Assembly: GCA_021234155.1 (NCBI GenBank)
Contig: JAJEKV010000009.1
Location: forward strand, 6,745,546-6,809,545
Length of the DNA: 64,000 bases
From: Isoetes taiwanensis
Taxonomy: Eukaryota > Streptophyta > Lycopodiopsida > Isoetales > Isoetaceae
Reading direction: 5' to 3'
The notes beneath the pieces are model-generated. The model did no database searches, was not told where the DNA came from, and saw nothing but the letters and a program-made list of their open reading frames with translations. The number at the start of each line of letters is the position of its first letter. Position 1 is the first letter of the stretch. Shown here piece after piece: positions 35,653-47,800 of the stretch. A program made the translations under genes and the position numbers.

Positions 35653-36949
35653 TTCTAAAGCATATAAAGCCAATATCACAATCAAACCATCAAATTGGGA
35701 AGGAAAAACCAAGGGACAAAACCAAGAGGATTATCAGATTAATCACATGAGAAGAATAAGTATTCACCTTCTACCGTAATTGCGCTGACAGTCCCCGAGG
35801 TTTTCTATATCATCTGATTTGGTTTTCTTCGGTAGATGCATGTACCATTTCCATTTCCCTAGTGTCAGAGACCTTCGCAATTTGTATAGCTATTGGCTAA
35901 TGTATTCAGATGCTCCATACCCATTCAGGCCTGTTATCTTTCATTTTTGCATGAAAAATATACAGTTCATGTGGTTCAGAGTTAAAAATATGTGTCATAT
36001 ATATAGCATTATATATCTCTGAGCTGCCAAGGCAGTAGCTTGATCAGAGCAATCCATATTCAAAAAAATCTAACATGGACATGACTAAAATAAAACCTCA
36101 TCCTGGAGATGTAACATATCGATGCTCATCGGAATCTCAATGAAGCATTCCCGCTTCAAGCATAGCTCAAAACATTGAACCCTATAGATTAGATGTCACC
36201 GAAAGAAGTAGAAAACTTGCCAGAAGTTGTTATGCACCCTAGCCAATTTGTGCCAAAACATCGAAAATCTCCACATCAGCAGATCGGCCTAACCTAACTC
36301 AGCTTAATAACCAAAAGCAAAAAGTGACCGAAATGATATCACCCAAATACCATAGCTAGAAGCATATCCTTGCATACAAAATTTCCTTGTCGTTCCCCTG
36401 CTATCAACCGGATTTTGTTTGTAAATTGGGCGAAATCAACTAATTAGGCATTGTAAGCCAGGGAGTCTGCAATTGTATTCTGGAGCTGGATCTATGCATT
36501 CCGGAATGAAGGGCCAGATGCAATATCCAAGCATATGGATGTCGAGACTTCGTGGCATGCATGCCCAATCCTGAACCAAACAAACCAATGGATTGCAAAT
36601 ACCTTTGAAGACCTCCTCATGATGCAGAGCAATGCATGCGGGCACCTCTGTGTGGCATGCCCACTATCGGATAAGATTGGAAATTAAGAAAAAAAATCAT
36701 AGGAGAAAGTTTACGATTTTTGGAAACCGATAAAGATTTTCGGCGACCACAAATCTTAAAATCATAGGAAATCGACTTAAAAAAAAAATCCAAAATATTT
36801 TTAGTCAAACCGAAAACTTCCAAATCAATATAGGAAGAAACTTTAGATTTTATTGAATAATAGATATGGCACAAATCTCTTAACCACCCAACCAGATCCA
36901 CTTCCGAAAGGACAATAGGTAAACCTACCAAATTTGGAGATGGGTACTG
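35653..36949. other. Intergenic DNA, nothing recognised
   Basis: Continuation of the pre-insertion sequence. Only short ORFs without known domains. Confidence 0.4.
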
Positions 36950-37400
36950 TAACATTCCTTAACCACCCTGACCTAACCAAATGGCCTATACATCTAGATG
37001 TTTATGTGATATCAATCCCACCCTCATAAGGTGGTATTAGGAAACGCCACAACAAGATCTACTCGAGCGATCTCCCATGGTCCGTTACAATCTCTCCCAT
37101 TAGAACCATGCTCGTCTTTGAGCATCACAAGATCATAGACCACACCATCCCATGGTGTCCCAGTCCAACCATACCGACCAACGCTATCCAAGTCATACAT
37201 GCCCCATGGAGATTCGACCTCGGACCCTGCTCTGACACCAATTGTAATGTTCCTTAACTATCACGGCCTAACCAATTGGCCAAAACATCCCGAATGTTTA
37301 TGGGAAATCCATCCTACCCTCTTATGGTGGTATCAGGAAACTCTACACCAAGATCTACACGAAGGTCTCCCATGGGTCTATTACAGGTGCCTTATACCCC
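36950..37400 (-). repeat. LTR-like repeat pair with primer-binding-like site
   Basis: TGTAACATTCCTTAACCACC near 36952 and TGTAATGTTCCTTAACTATC near 37243 start two related stretches (CCTAACCAA.TGGCC.A.ACAT). The end of the intervening segment reads GCTCTGACACCAATTG, the complement of TGGTGTCAGAGC. That is close to the methionine-tRNA primer site TGGTATCAGAGC of plant LTR retrotransposons. It suggests minus-strand LTR debris, but no coding domain is present. Confidence 0.4.
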
Positions 37401-38264
37401 CCCCCACGGCTCATGTATACCCTAACTAAGGGCTAAACACTAGACCTAGATCATTTTCTGGCTCCAACAGTATAATCGATCACTTCGAGAGAGTGGAGTA
37501 TGAGTCTGACACTTTCTGGGTCAATGGTGTCGCCTTGACTCTCAAGAGTTGTAGGTGTTGGCCTGGCCCTTGTTTTTGAAAGTCCCGTTGGATAAGGACA
37601 TGTGTCGCCACGATCCTCTAGCTGCCTATAGAGCCACCACACTCTGAGAAGGGGAGATGCAACCCTTTCTACCTCAATGGACAGGACAGATGCAACCCAG
37701 AGTAGTTTGCCCTGTTCGGTGGTACCAAAAGGCTATATCTCCGACAGGTTATCGTTAGAGCCTGATTTAGCCCCATCTACATAGCATGCATATGAGGGGT
37801 GGATGGAGTGGTCAACCCTAGCCATTGTCGATTACCAGCCCAAGTCATTGCCATAACTCAATTTGTTCTATCTTGAGACCCCAGCTGTCAGTCTACTTCC
37901 CTATGAGTATGAGCCTGGTTAGGAGCTCTGTTGATGTATGGATGTGACAGATGGATAGGTGGATGGATTGCACTACCTTTCGTGGTAGTTGATTGTTATT
38001 ATTATTGCTAGTGCTGATGTACATATATTACTTTCGATATTATAAAAGCCTATATGAGATAGACATAAGACACCTCTGTGCCTTATTCTCGTGTTCTGGC
38101 CACCTCAACTCAAGAGCGAGATAGATGGAAGCCCATATAACAGACGACGTTGGATGGGGATTTTCCCATGGGATATACGATGGAGCATTGTATGTTATGC
38201 CATGATCATCACAATATGTATAATCTATTATAATAAACAAGTGTTTGGTATAACACTTTAAAAT
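37401..38264. other. Unrecognised DNA
   Basis: No domain recognised in the short ORFs. It could be internal sequence of the adjacent LTR-like element. Confidence 0.3.
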
Positions 38265-38440
38265 TTAAATGGAATCAGCTAATATCATTTCATATGGCAT
38301 TTGAATCTTCATGCCCAATTCTTTCAATAAGGACATTTTTTGTATTTTCTCGATCTTAGCCCATTTATTTCTTGCTAAGGCTGGCCCCCATACTAGACAT
38401 CTGTATAATACCATTGGCCATAAGCGAAACAATAAGGCAC
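38265..38440 (-). pseudogene. LINE reverse-transcriptase fragment
   Basis: Minus-strand translation contains MVLYRCLVWGPALARNKWAK, IEKIQK and MPYEMILADS. These parallel VILYGSPIWG, IEKVQKRFLL and TPYEMLLAEA in the LINE at 46760-50398. It is a short isolated fragment. Confidence 0.75.
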
Positions 38441-38771
38441 CTTTGCATTTACATATTATCTGAATGACAAGGACCATGGCATGTACTGGTGAGATGAGAT
38501 ATTACAAGGCTAGTATTATAAAATCTATGCCTTTGTATAGGGAGAATTACGGCAATATTGCATATTAGATGTTGTGGATGCTTAAATGCTTTTGTATAGA
38601 TTATATCGAGCTCTTAGATATATAGTTGTTTTATTTATCAAAAAAATTATTTTATCTTCTAGAGTGTTTTTGTAATAAAATAAAGTATACGCTTTATTTG
38701 GGTCTGGTTTTCATGTTGATATACAGGATGTGTTAAGACATCAATTTAGTAATCTCCAATTTGTGCTATTT

Positions 38772-39083
38772 CCCCCTTAAACCCCCTTTTGTTTGGGTGC
38801 ATATTCACACGGGGGGTGACTCCGGCCAACGAGAGCTGTTGGATAGGCATATTCACCCCTTATTCCTTAATCTCCACCGTACACAAAGTTCCTCGTTCAT
38901 GAGGTATGGATGTATAGAATTTGTTATACTGTATAACAAGATTTGCAAAATACTATAAGATTTCAGGCAATATACTATATGGTGTTGATTTTGTACGTGC
39001 AAAACATAATTACAGGGGCTCTCGCTGCCCTACGTCACCCCCCGTATGAATATGCACCCAAACAAAAGGGGGTTTAAGGGGGA
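38772..39083. mobile_element. MITE with ~47-bp inverted ends, copy 2
   Basis: The left end CCCCCTTAAACCCCCTTTTG...GGGTGCATATTCACAC is almost perfectly inverted at 39041-39083. The core (GAGCTGTTGGATAGGCATAT) matches the element at 19389-19775. A further shared block to the right ends in GGCCCTTCGGGCC (39172-39184). Confidence 0.8.
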
Positions 39084-39189
39084 ATTTAATTTTAAACATG
39101 TCTAATATAATGGTTTGTGTTAATTAACGTTCATAGTAGTTATGTTGGTTGTTATAGTACAAAAAATTTTTGGCCCTTCGGGCCACAAA

Positions 39190-41079
39190 AGAAACAAATA
39201 TAGATAAACTGTGAGGTAAACAAAAAAATAAAAACAAAGTACAAAATGATTGATGTGTTATTGCAAACCATATATTTTAAATTGCATAATTTATAGGCTC
39301 CAAAATGACAGCATTGTAACAATGCGCTCAAATTGTGTTGAAATCATTCTAAAATAGCATTGTTGCAACAATGCGCTCAATTTGTCTTGACTGAATAGAA
39401 ACTGTAGGCATTGGTAGTTACACATAAAATAGAAATGGATCATGTGACAAACTTGATCTTCCTTAGTTGTTTTGTGCAATTGCCATCGTAAGCATTGCTA
39501 GAGATATCAACATCTTGCAAATTTTTTTTTAACCTGCATAGAGAATAGTACAGAGAATACTTTAGTCCATGGTTTAACAGTGTGGAATTAAGCTTAGAAC
39601 AAAAGAGAGAGAGCACAATGCATAATGAAAAATAGAAGATAAGATAATGTTTAGAAGGATAAGGGGTGAAATTTCACCTGGAAGTATAGCTTATTCTTGG
39701 AAGGATGAACCTTATCCCCATATCTTCACCCCCCTGCCATGACGTTGTGCTGCTATTGTGGTTATGGCTATTGTGGTTATGGAATCCGCCTTACCTGGAT
39801 AGACTGTGATAAGTCCAATTGGCTGGATGGTGCACTATCGAGATCTGCTTAATGATAAGGTCACGGACTTCATCATTCCCCTTGCTTTTAGCAATGCAAA
39901 TGTCTGACGAAGATTACTTTCCATGTCATTTGAAAAACTTAACCTCAATCTGGGATTAATCCCCACTTGCAAATTCAGTTTTTGCGAGCAGAGCCTTTGG
40001 ATCAGTAAATGCAAATATAGAGGCGATCTGGGCGATTCTAAGAAAGCGAGAGAGGCTATATTTCCACTTATGGTATATACAAAAATTGCATCCACTCGTA
40101 GCTTGTTTGCTGCAAACCAAGTAAACATGTTCATCATAGATGTCCATAATCTGCGTTTTCTTGTAAAATATATGCATGTATGAAAATATATTTACCCATC
40201 CGAGTCTGCGCGAGTTTGAAATTTGTTACAAATACGTTCGAGACGGGGACCGATGGACAATTCCGTAGGCTGCACCGATTCATGTCCGTTCTCCTCCCGC
40301 AAAAATGTTCAATACGCTAGACTCACTTTGTCCTCGGTTAATCGAGGGTCCTTCTCGGAAAAAGACCCATTGCTGATTCTCCGGATAACATCAACGCATC
40401 GACCATTTGTAGAACGACCTCACGGAACATCAGCAACCTGCAGAAGAATATTTAAATAATAAGCTCAAAGTAGATGCTTTTGAATGTCCACGAGTTATGA
40501 TGTGTCACCTCTAATTCCACAATCAAACCCATCCATTATTTGCACTGTCGGGGCTCCATAAGTGTTTTTCCCAGCAGGTTTTGATCGCCAGAAGCCGCAG
40601 ATCCGCCATAGCCACATCTTAGAAAGTTGTCGATTTGGGTACTGCAGAAAGCAATCAGAATTCCACAGCAGGAACAAAGCAGGCAGTACAATGGCTGCCA
40701 AGATTGAGCAGAAATCTTAATGGCTTCAGAATGATGAAGCATGCATACAGAGTACACATTTTGCTGAGAAAAGAAGCTACCCACCTCCCCTTTTCCTGCC
40801 GCATGCCTTTGCCAGGAGTCCTCTCTCCAAAACCAGCTTTTAGATAGTCTTCCGGACCGGAACAGTGATCAAATATGCTGTAGGAATAGAAGTGGAAGAA
40901 ATAGCTAGAAACCGAGTGTCGATGCAAAATTTCTCGGTTTAGCTTTGTGGGCTGAGGGTTTCCCCTACGAATATTTGAATCAAAGCAAACCCTAAAATAA
41001 AAAGAGGGCTTTTGTTGTGAGCCCTTGGATGTTGGACCATTGAAAAAAAAAAGCTAAATCAACGACTAAGAAATGATGC
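39190..41079. other. Unrecognised region with short ORFs on both strands
   Basis: ORFs of 60-100 aa occur on both strands (for example 39835-40137 minus, 40223-40459 plus). None has a domain I can name. A spliced gene here cannot be excluded. Confidence 0.3.
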
Positions 41080-41205
41080 ACTCTAGATGTACGCATTAGT
41101 ACATCCATTCGAATACGCTATGAAATCTTAGGAAAACCTTTGTGAAAAGCGTATAAAAACACAAAAAAGACCCCCTGTTATTATGCTACATATTCAAGTT
41201 GCGAG
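41080..41205 (+). repeat. Dispersed repeat, copy 2 (with 22346-22470)
   Basis: Same orientation and order as copy 1, from CACTCTAGATGTACGCATTA to CCCCTGTTATTATGCTACAT. Confidence 0.75.
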
Positions 41206-41965
41206 TCATATATGATGCAATATGTATTGTAGACTTTTCCACCTTACATCCATGGAGCTCTTCTTCATCAACTGATAACTCTCAAATTTTATCTCTTTCA
41301 TGTTCTCTAATTGCAAAAATCCTCAACCTTGTTATTTTTTAGCCCCCTACAATCAAGGTAATAAAGCCTTCCATTTTCAAATGTTATTGGTTTCACCTTA
41401 TCCAAAATGGATGATTGTATCATTTTTTACAGTTAATAAAACAAAGGCATAAAATTGAGGGATGAATCAATTGGAAGTGACATTGGTTTATCTAAGAGTT
41501 AGAGATAGCCAAATATAATCCAAAGTTAGCAAGATTAACATGACTTCTTTGGCATGGATTCTTGATCATGAAGGAAACTAGGCTTGGCTGAAGGGCGCTG
41601 GTGATGGTGCCTAGGATTTCAACCCCGTTCGTTTGCACATAACTTTTGATTCCCATGTCAGATTTGAGTGATTCTGGGCTCATTGAAAAGCTAATTGCAT
41701 GCTCTTTCTGTTGATATATAGCTTGTATGATGATTACACTGTTTTGGCAGCGGAAAATCTCCTGACAGCTCCGGCCCTTTATCGGCGGTGTTAGTGTTTT
41801 GGCTACAATCTTCTTTTTGCCATAATTCTTGCATTTGGTGGCAGTTTTAGATGTGCTTGGGCTCGTTGGAAAGCTCGTGGAGTGCTACTTTCTTGGTTCT
41901 TAAAATTTTCAGAAGTTACTCTTTTGTGGGGGACTGTAGAGCTCTAAAATCTCGGCCCCCTTTTA
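41206..41965. other. Intergenic DNA or 5' UTR of the following LINE
   Basis: No coding sequence recognised. It may include the 5' untranslated part of the LINE relic downstream. Confidence 0.35.
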
Positions 41966-43620
41966 GTGGAGATGGCAAAAGCAACTCGTAGTCCTTCCAA
42001 GCGCTCATCTGATAATCCTAATGGAATACCGGGAAATGGTGGAAGGGAATATGCTCTAGATTCTTCAAAGATTAGTGTTCGAGATGCCCACAAACTGGCT
42101 CGTGAAGGTTCCCCTTCTTCTTCTAAGAGTTTGATATCATCAGTGGTAGTTGGATCTGAGGGGCAGGAGAGGCAGGCTTCTGTGCACCTTAATCCGCTGG
42201 CCTTGCCTCATGCTCCTGTTTCTTCCAGTAGCATATGTGTACCTAGTCCAACTGAGGCAGCAGCTTCCACTCTCTCCTCTTCTCAGCTTGCTATCCAGCG
42301 TCTGACCCTATGTCTCATGATTCTAGAGACAGTGTGGTACAGGTGACCCTGGAAAGCTCTTCTAGAAAGTTGGTACTTCCAAAGGCACCTCCAACACATG
42401 TTGAAAGTTCTTCAGAACAAATGAGATTAGTAGCTCCTGCTCAGAAGAATATGACACAGGTTGCATCCTCAACACATGTTGGGAGTCTCTCACATGAAGG
42501 AAGCCCTTCTAGACAAATGGAACATCCAACGTACGTTGGGAATGCTTCGAGGCAGGAGGAGTTTCCCCCTCTTCCCTCGAACAAGCCTGGGATACCTTTT
42601 TCTTCAACCACGCCGCATGTCTCAACCTCTACACCTTGGAGGTCTTCTGACACAGTGGCAAGGGTTACAGATGTCCGCTTCTCTGAGTGGCTATGCAAAG
42701 GCGTGTCATCTCCAGCCATCTCACCTCGTGTCTCAGAGGCCATTGCCATCATGGTGGACAATAATAAGAAAGAAGTTGCATCCTATCTTCAGCAGTTGCA
42801 GGCCAAGCAGGACTCCATGGATATTTTGTTACCACCAGCTGAAATTTTTTATGAGGTTCAAGAGTGCGGCCCCTATGGTGCAAATCAGTCATGAGACTCA
42901 CCATCGTCATGTGGGGCAATTAGTTGCATGCTCTATTGTATGTTACTTCACTGGCCCCTTCTTAGATCTGAAGCGCGTGATATCTTGGTTATCTAGGCAT
43001 CTACACAAATTAGGGCTTCCTGGCGTATCAATGTATCAAGCTCGTGGCCAAAGATCAACGTTGTTTTCTCCTGATGTTTGAGTCTCATGAGCCGGTGGCC
43101 CAATTCATAGAACGAGGTGTTGATCCTCTGTGGAAACATTTCTTGTTGTATATGTTCCTGGCTCTTTTTCAGGTAAGCCAACTGCCTTACGTGCCCCATT
43201 CTAGATTATTATTGAAGATTTCCCTCCAGAGTTTCAGGATTCTGAGTTCATTTCTGCTATTGCTAGTGAGATTGGACCTGCAACATGCTATAACCAATGG
43301 CATTACTAAGATTTGTGTAGCACGCTCCATTCATCGTGATCTACCTCCGACAATTATTGTTTAAAGTGGGCCCATGTTCTTTTCATTCAAGCTACATTTG
43401 TTAAATGGTCCAGAGCTGGCTCTCATGTTTTCCGAGGCCTCTCTTTGCTTTTTTGCCTCGCCGGTGTATCTTATTGGGCTAGAATGCATGGTCACCCCAT
43501 AGTATATTTGAAGTTGGACTTTGCAAATAGGAGTAGAGTTTCCTTCTATAATATACTAGGACGCTTCCATATGTCTATGAGCCACAATCGGCTGGAAAAC
43601 ACTGTATATACTTGTAGGTG
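41966..43620 (+). pseudogene. L1-like LINE: ORF1 (DUF4283-like) fused to part of the RT
   Basis: A Ser/Pro-rich N-terminus (41966-42894, with one frameshift near 42310) contains QEEFPPLP, a motif common in plant LINE ORF1. A DUF4283-like RNA-binding region follows across frames (VISWLSRHLHKLG; LPPEF-like PPEFQDSEFISAIASEIG). After internal loss it jumps to a reverse-transcriptase segment near 43462-43600 (WARMHGHPIVYLKLDFANRS), equivalent to the metal-binding motif region of the 32651-35636 LINE. It is dead. It ends where the Penelope-like copy A begins. Confidence 0.6.
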
Positions 43621-43667
43621 AGTGTCATTTCCATATTTTGCCCTTGGTAACTAAGGAGGAGGGCTTG

Positions 43668-44400
43668 AGGATGATATGAGGACCACCTTAGTCTTGGCCA
43701 AGTTGACGCGCGATGGAATTATAACATACCATTCATTAAATGCACCTGCCAGCAAGGTGATCAGTGCCCCAAAAGCAACATTTTATGGTTTGATCACGCC
43801 CTATGGTATTTGGCAAATAACATTGAAAGCTGCTGGATTACATCAGACAAACTTGAAGTGCAGTTTATTTCCTTTGTACATTGGCTGCTTCTTGATTCTA
43901 CAAAAGAAGCAATTAGAGCTCTAGTGGTCTTTATGTACACTAGAGAATTGATGATAACTGCAGCTGAAGAATACGCCGAGGGGAAAATGAGGCTACTTCA
44001 AGGTTATGGTGAGAATGATGGGCCCCGTTATATTGAACAACTGTTTCTTCCACAGGAATTCAGTGCAAGTTTGGCAAAGAAACATAATGATTCCTTTAAA
44101 AAGAGGTTTACCTTAAACCTAAATGAAGCTACTAGTGAAGGATATTCTGATATGAGTTCTGCTGTCACACCTAACTACACCACAAGGGGACGTGGCAGAA
44201 ACAGAGGTGGCAGAGGAAGACAATTCACTCCTCAACATTCACGTACACGTGGATATACACCAAACCCACGTTTGAGCTTTGGAAATGGCAATCGTGGTAA
44301 CAACAATCAAGCAACTCCAATAGCTTCTTCTGTTACATCTACCAGCCGAACATTTGAAATGCCTCCAGGCATGACTCCAAAGAAACTCAAATATCAGTGA
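43668..44400 (+). CDS. Penelope-like element copy A, ORF1 (5'-truncated)
   Basis: Open frame read from about 43668 to the stop at 44400. It is colinear with ORF1 of copy B: WNYNIPFIKCTCQQGDQCPK (CxC...C cluster), LWFDHALWYLANNIE, TSDKLEVQFISFVHWLL, EYAEGKMRLLQGYG, YIEQLFLPQEFSASLA. It ends with an Arg/Gly-rich tail (TTRGRGRNRGGRGRQFTPQH) and a conserved LKYQ terminus. The tail suggests RNA binding, as in retroelement ORF1/gag proteins; this is inference, as I recognise no named domain. It is missing about 300 residues at the N-terminus compared with copy B. It lies 428 bp upstream of the reverse transcriptase on the same strand. Confidence 0.7.
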
Positions 44401-44827
44401 TCAGGGTGATCTTGATGTTTCTAATCTTGGATAAGACTGTGTAGATGTTTGTAATCAATTGCTATTATGAGTAATGGAATTTGCAGTTGCCTCTTAGTAT
44501 TTAAATTTACTTGGTTTGAAAATAATATCTACCTTTAGTTGAAGATGATGTTAAGAAATCAAAGCAAAGATGCTTCATTCAAAAGTTCTTTTCATCTACA
44601 TCAAAACTTGCATGGTTTTCACGTGTTTACGATTATTTCAAGAAGGATCAACAATGAATTAATAGAACACATCTAAATAAAAGGTGTGTTCACATAGATA
44701 ATAAATGCTGAAATTGACTCTTATAAGAGTCGTAATGTAATTCAGAAGTGCTCTAGTGTATACAAAAGTCCGGATGCTGACTTGGGTAAATATGGTTTAG
44801 GTTGTCATTGAGAAGTCTGACAAAAGA

Positions 44828-47800
44828 ATGGAAGTTGGTAATGACTATATATGTTCTGATAACAAAGAAGTTGATGCAGAAGGGTTGTTTGGCAAGATAT
44901 TGATAAAAGAGAACGGGAAGTTTCTGCTAACAAAAGAATCAAAAGAAAAAAAGTTCTTTATCCATGTGTTGTATACTTGCAGGGCATTTGAACACATTAA
45001 CATCAAGACATTATTCAGTAGATGTCTCGAGGAGATATACCAGATGGATGGGAAGGAAGTTCTAGAGCAAGTTAAATTTGGGTGGAGATACACAAATAAC
45101 ATGCAGTCTTACTGGTATGATCCTAACGATACCTTCTGTAAATTTTCATGCTCTGAAATTCCTGAATGTACTTGTGATGCTTCAAAGAAATTTGAGATAT
45201 TTAAAAAGGACTATGGGGAGTTTGGCATACACATAACTACCATGGACCTGTCAATAATCTCAAACAAGGTACTGAGGACTGAAACAGCAAAAGGCCTAAA
45301 TAATATTCCACTACGAAGAGTGTCAAAAATAGAAATTGAACAAGCACTGCTTGAAGCATGGGGATTTTTATCAGATTATGTAGCGAACCAGTATAATATT
45401 CCACAACAAGATGGGCATGTAAAAATGATCATTAGGTCATATGTTAATGCATCATTGTGGAATAGGAAAATTAGAAACTTTGATCTGGATCAGAATAAAA
45501 AAACCATGCAAGAGTTGAAATGGCTAAAATCTCATGTGCATGTCACTGGGATAGACAAAGCAGCAAATACACCATCCTTTATATGCAAAAAGGTGTTGAG
45601 ATTGATGGCATTGGAAAGATTGTCTAGTGCAGATTTTGAACCCTGTGTCGATACCACTGGTGAATGGCTATCAATAAGCATATGCCAGCAAAACATCTTA
45701 AGGGAGTTACATGACATATTTCCAAACATGATCATTAAAAGTATTAAATTACCATATTTGATGGGAATTTATAAAGCCCACAAGGATGCAATGAGATGGT
45801 TGACAAATGCGGCCAATTGCATATTTTCAGAAGTGGCAGCCTTGCTGACAACTGTATTACAGAATGTAGCAATACTATTCAAAGAAAAGGCACATAATTA
45901 TGATAGTTACCTGAAAAACTTCTATAACGTTGAGACACGAAGCTTTTGGGTGTTTGATTCAACCACTCAGGTGGCATTAAACCTACCAAAGTGCATTAAA
46001 AACATTTTTGTTGGGGACATTTCGAGATGCTATGAAATGATCCCCTTACTTGGGGAAGATAGTCTGGACAATGCAATTTCGTGGATAATTAAAGAGGCTT
46101 CCTGCCTAGCTAAACAGAAACACTTGAAATTCTGTGTTCGTACCCATGAAATGTGTACCTTTTCAAAAGTGGCTTGGAAAGAAAAAATTTTTAAGTCTGA
46201 TTGCTGGACTGAAATTTCACAAATAGAAATCATAAAGTGGAATAGATGGCTCATTAATCATAGCTATATTTGCTTAGGCGACAGAGCATGGAAACAGATC
46301 AAAGGTATCCCAATGGGATTCTCCTGCTCACCTATTTGGTGTAACTTATATCTAGCCTACTATGAATATAACTTCATTGTCAAGCTAGCCAAACTGAAGG
46401 AATTCGAATTGCTTAAGCTTTTCAAAGAACCTAGCAGATTTATAGATGATCTATGTGTTCTAAACAACCCAAAAATTCTGCAGTTTCTGAAACCAGGGTC
46501 ATGTGTAGAGATTAAACCGGAACTTGAGGAAATGGAAATTAGTGATGATAATATCTATTGCAAAAAGGCTCATTTTCTTAGCCTTGAAATCAATATTATG
46601 GATACCCAAAGTGGCGAGTACAGGCTGAGAAAATATGATAAGAGACGAACACTTCCGTTCAAATATTGTCAGTATATTTGGCTGTCTTCAAACAGACCTA
46701 TGAATAGTGCGTATAAAATGGTCCTGTCACAAATTTATCCATTGCTTTATTATTCTAATAAATAAATAAATAAATATAAATATATTGATCAAGCCATTTA
46801 GGCCCCCAGGCCTCTATGGCAAAAAGATACATAAGTTATTGTTCAAGACGCTCAATCCAGAGCACATTCTAACTCAAAATCTTTCATGAACTCAAATAGA
46901 TTCATTATGTCTTTTCTTTCTTGCCAAACAGCCTTCACATACGAGCTTAAACGATGTGCTGGTATCTCAAAAAGATCTTTTAGAGAGGTTACCTGAACAT
47001 CATAGACATCACGAATATGTGCATAAGAAGCACATCTCAGGAAAGCATGCTCCTCTGTTTCATTTTCTAGCTCTAGACATGCAGGACACAACCTCTGATT
47101 ACGAGGAGTACCAGTCCACCTTCCAGTCTCTATATGGAGTGTATGCGATGACAATCGTAATTGAGAAATAAGCATCCGGTTTTTCCTATCGATATTAGAT
47201 AGGAGATACTTCTGTTCTTTGTATTCCTGCAAGTCATTGATATTTGTAAGATAAAACTGTTTTTAACCTCTTTTCTCGACTCCAATATCCACATTTTCTT
47301 GACAACTATATCGAAACCTGCGTGAACTTCCATGAACTTAAAGCGAGGCAGGCCAAGTTGCACTACCCAGACCATCTTTACGCCCATTGTTTGACCTCCG
47401 AGTACCAACCTTTAACAGTGGATTGCTCTAAAGCCAATCGAGGGTATCGATCACAATCCATAGCAAGCACCCTATTGACATAGGTTATGGTCCTAGAAAG
47501 AGCTTCTACCTCAAGTGGAAGCATGCCTGCCTCTGCCAACAACATTTCATATGGTGTTTGGGGTTTCACCCCAAATTCTATGAGCAAAAACCTCTTTTGG
47601 ACCTTTTCAATTTCATCCCAGCTCTTCTTTGATAAGCCTGCCCCCCAAATGGGACTACCATAAAGAATCACTGGTTTCACTTGAACACCATATAGCAATC
47701 GTCTCAACTTCCAGTGATCGAAATTATTAATTTTACACTGATGAAGCATACTGTATAATGCCCGCATGCCTCCTGAAGCCCTCTTTTGGGCCGCCACATT

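Noticed and set aside
39835-40847. ORFs on both strands as a possible host gene
   Set aside because: No domain, no convincing splice chain, and overlapping frames on both strands; left as unrecognised.
44828-46765. Group II intron maturase or telomerase as the identity of the reverse transcriptase
   Set aside because: No maturase X/HNH region or telomerase T motif seen; the DKG-like motif and SNRP...SQ thumb fit Penelope-like elements better.
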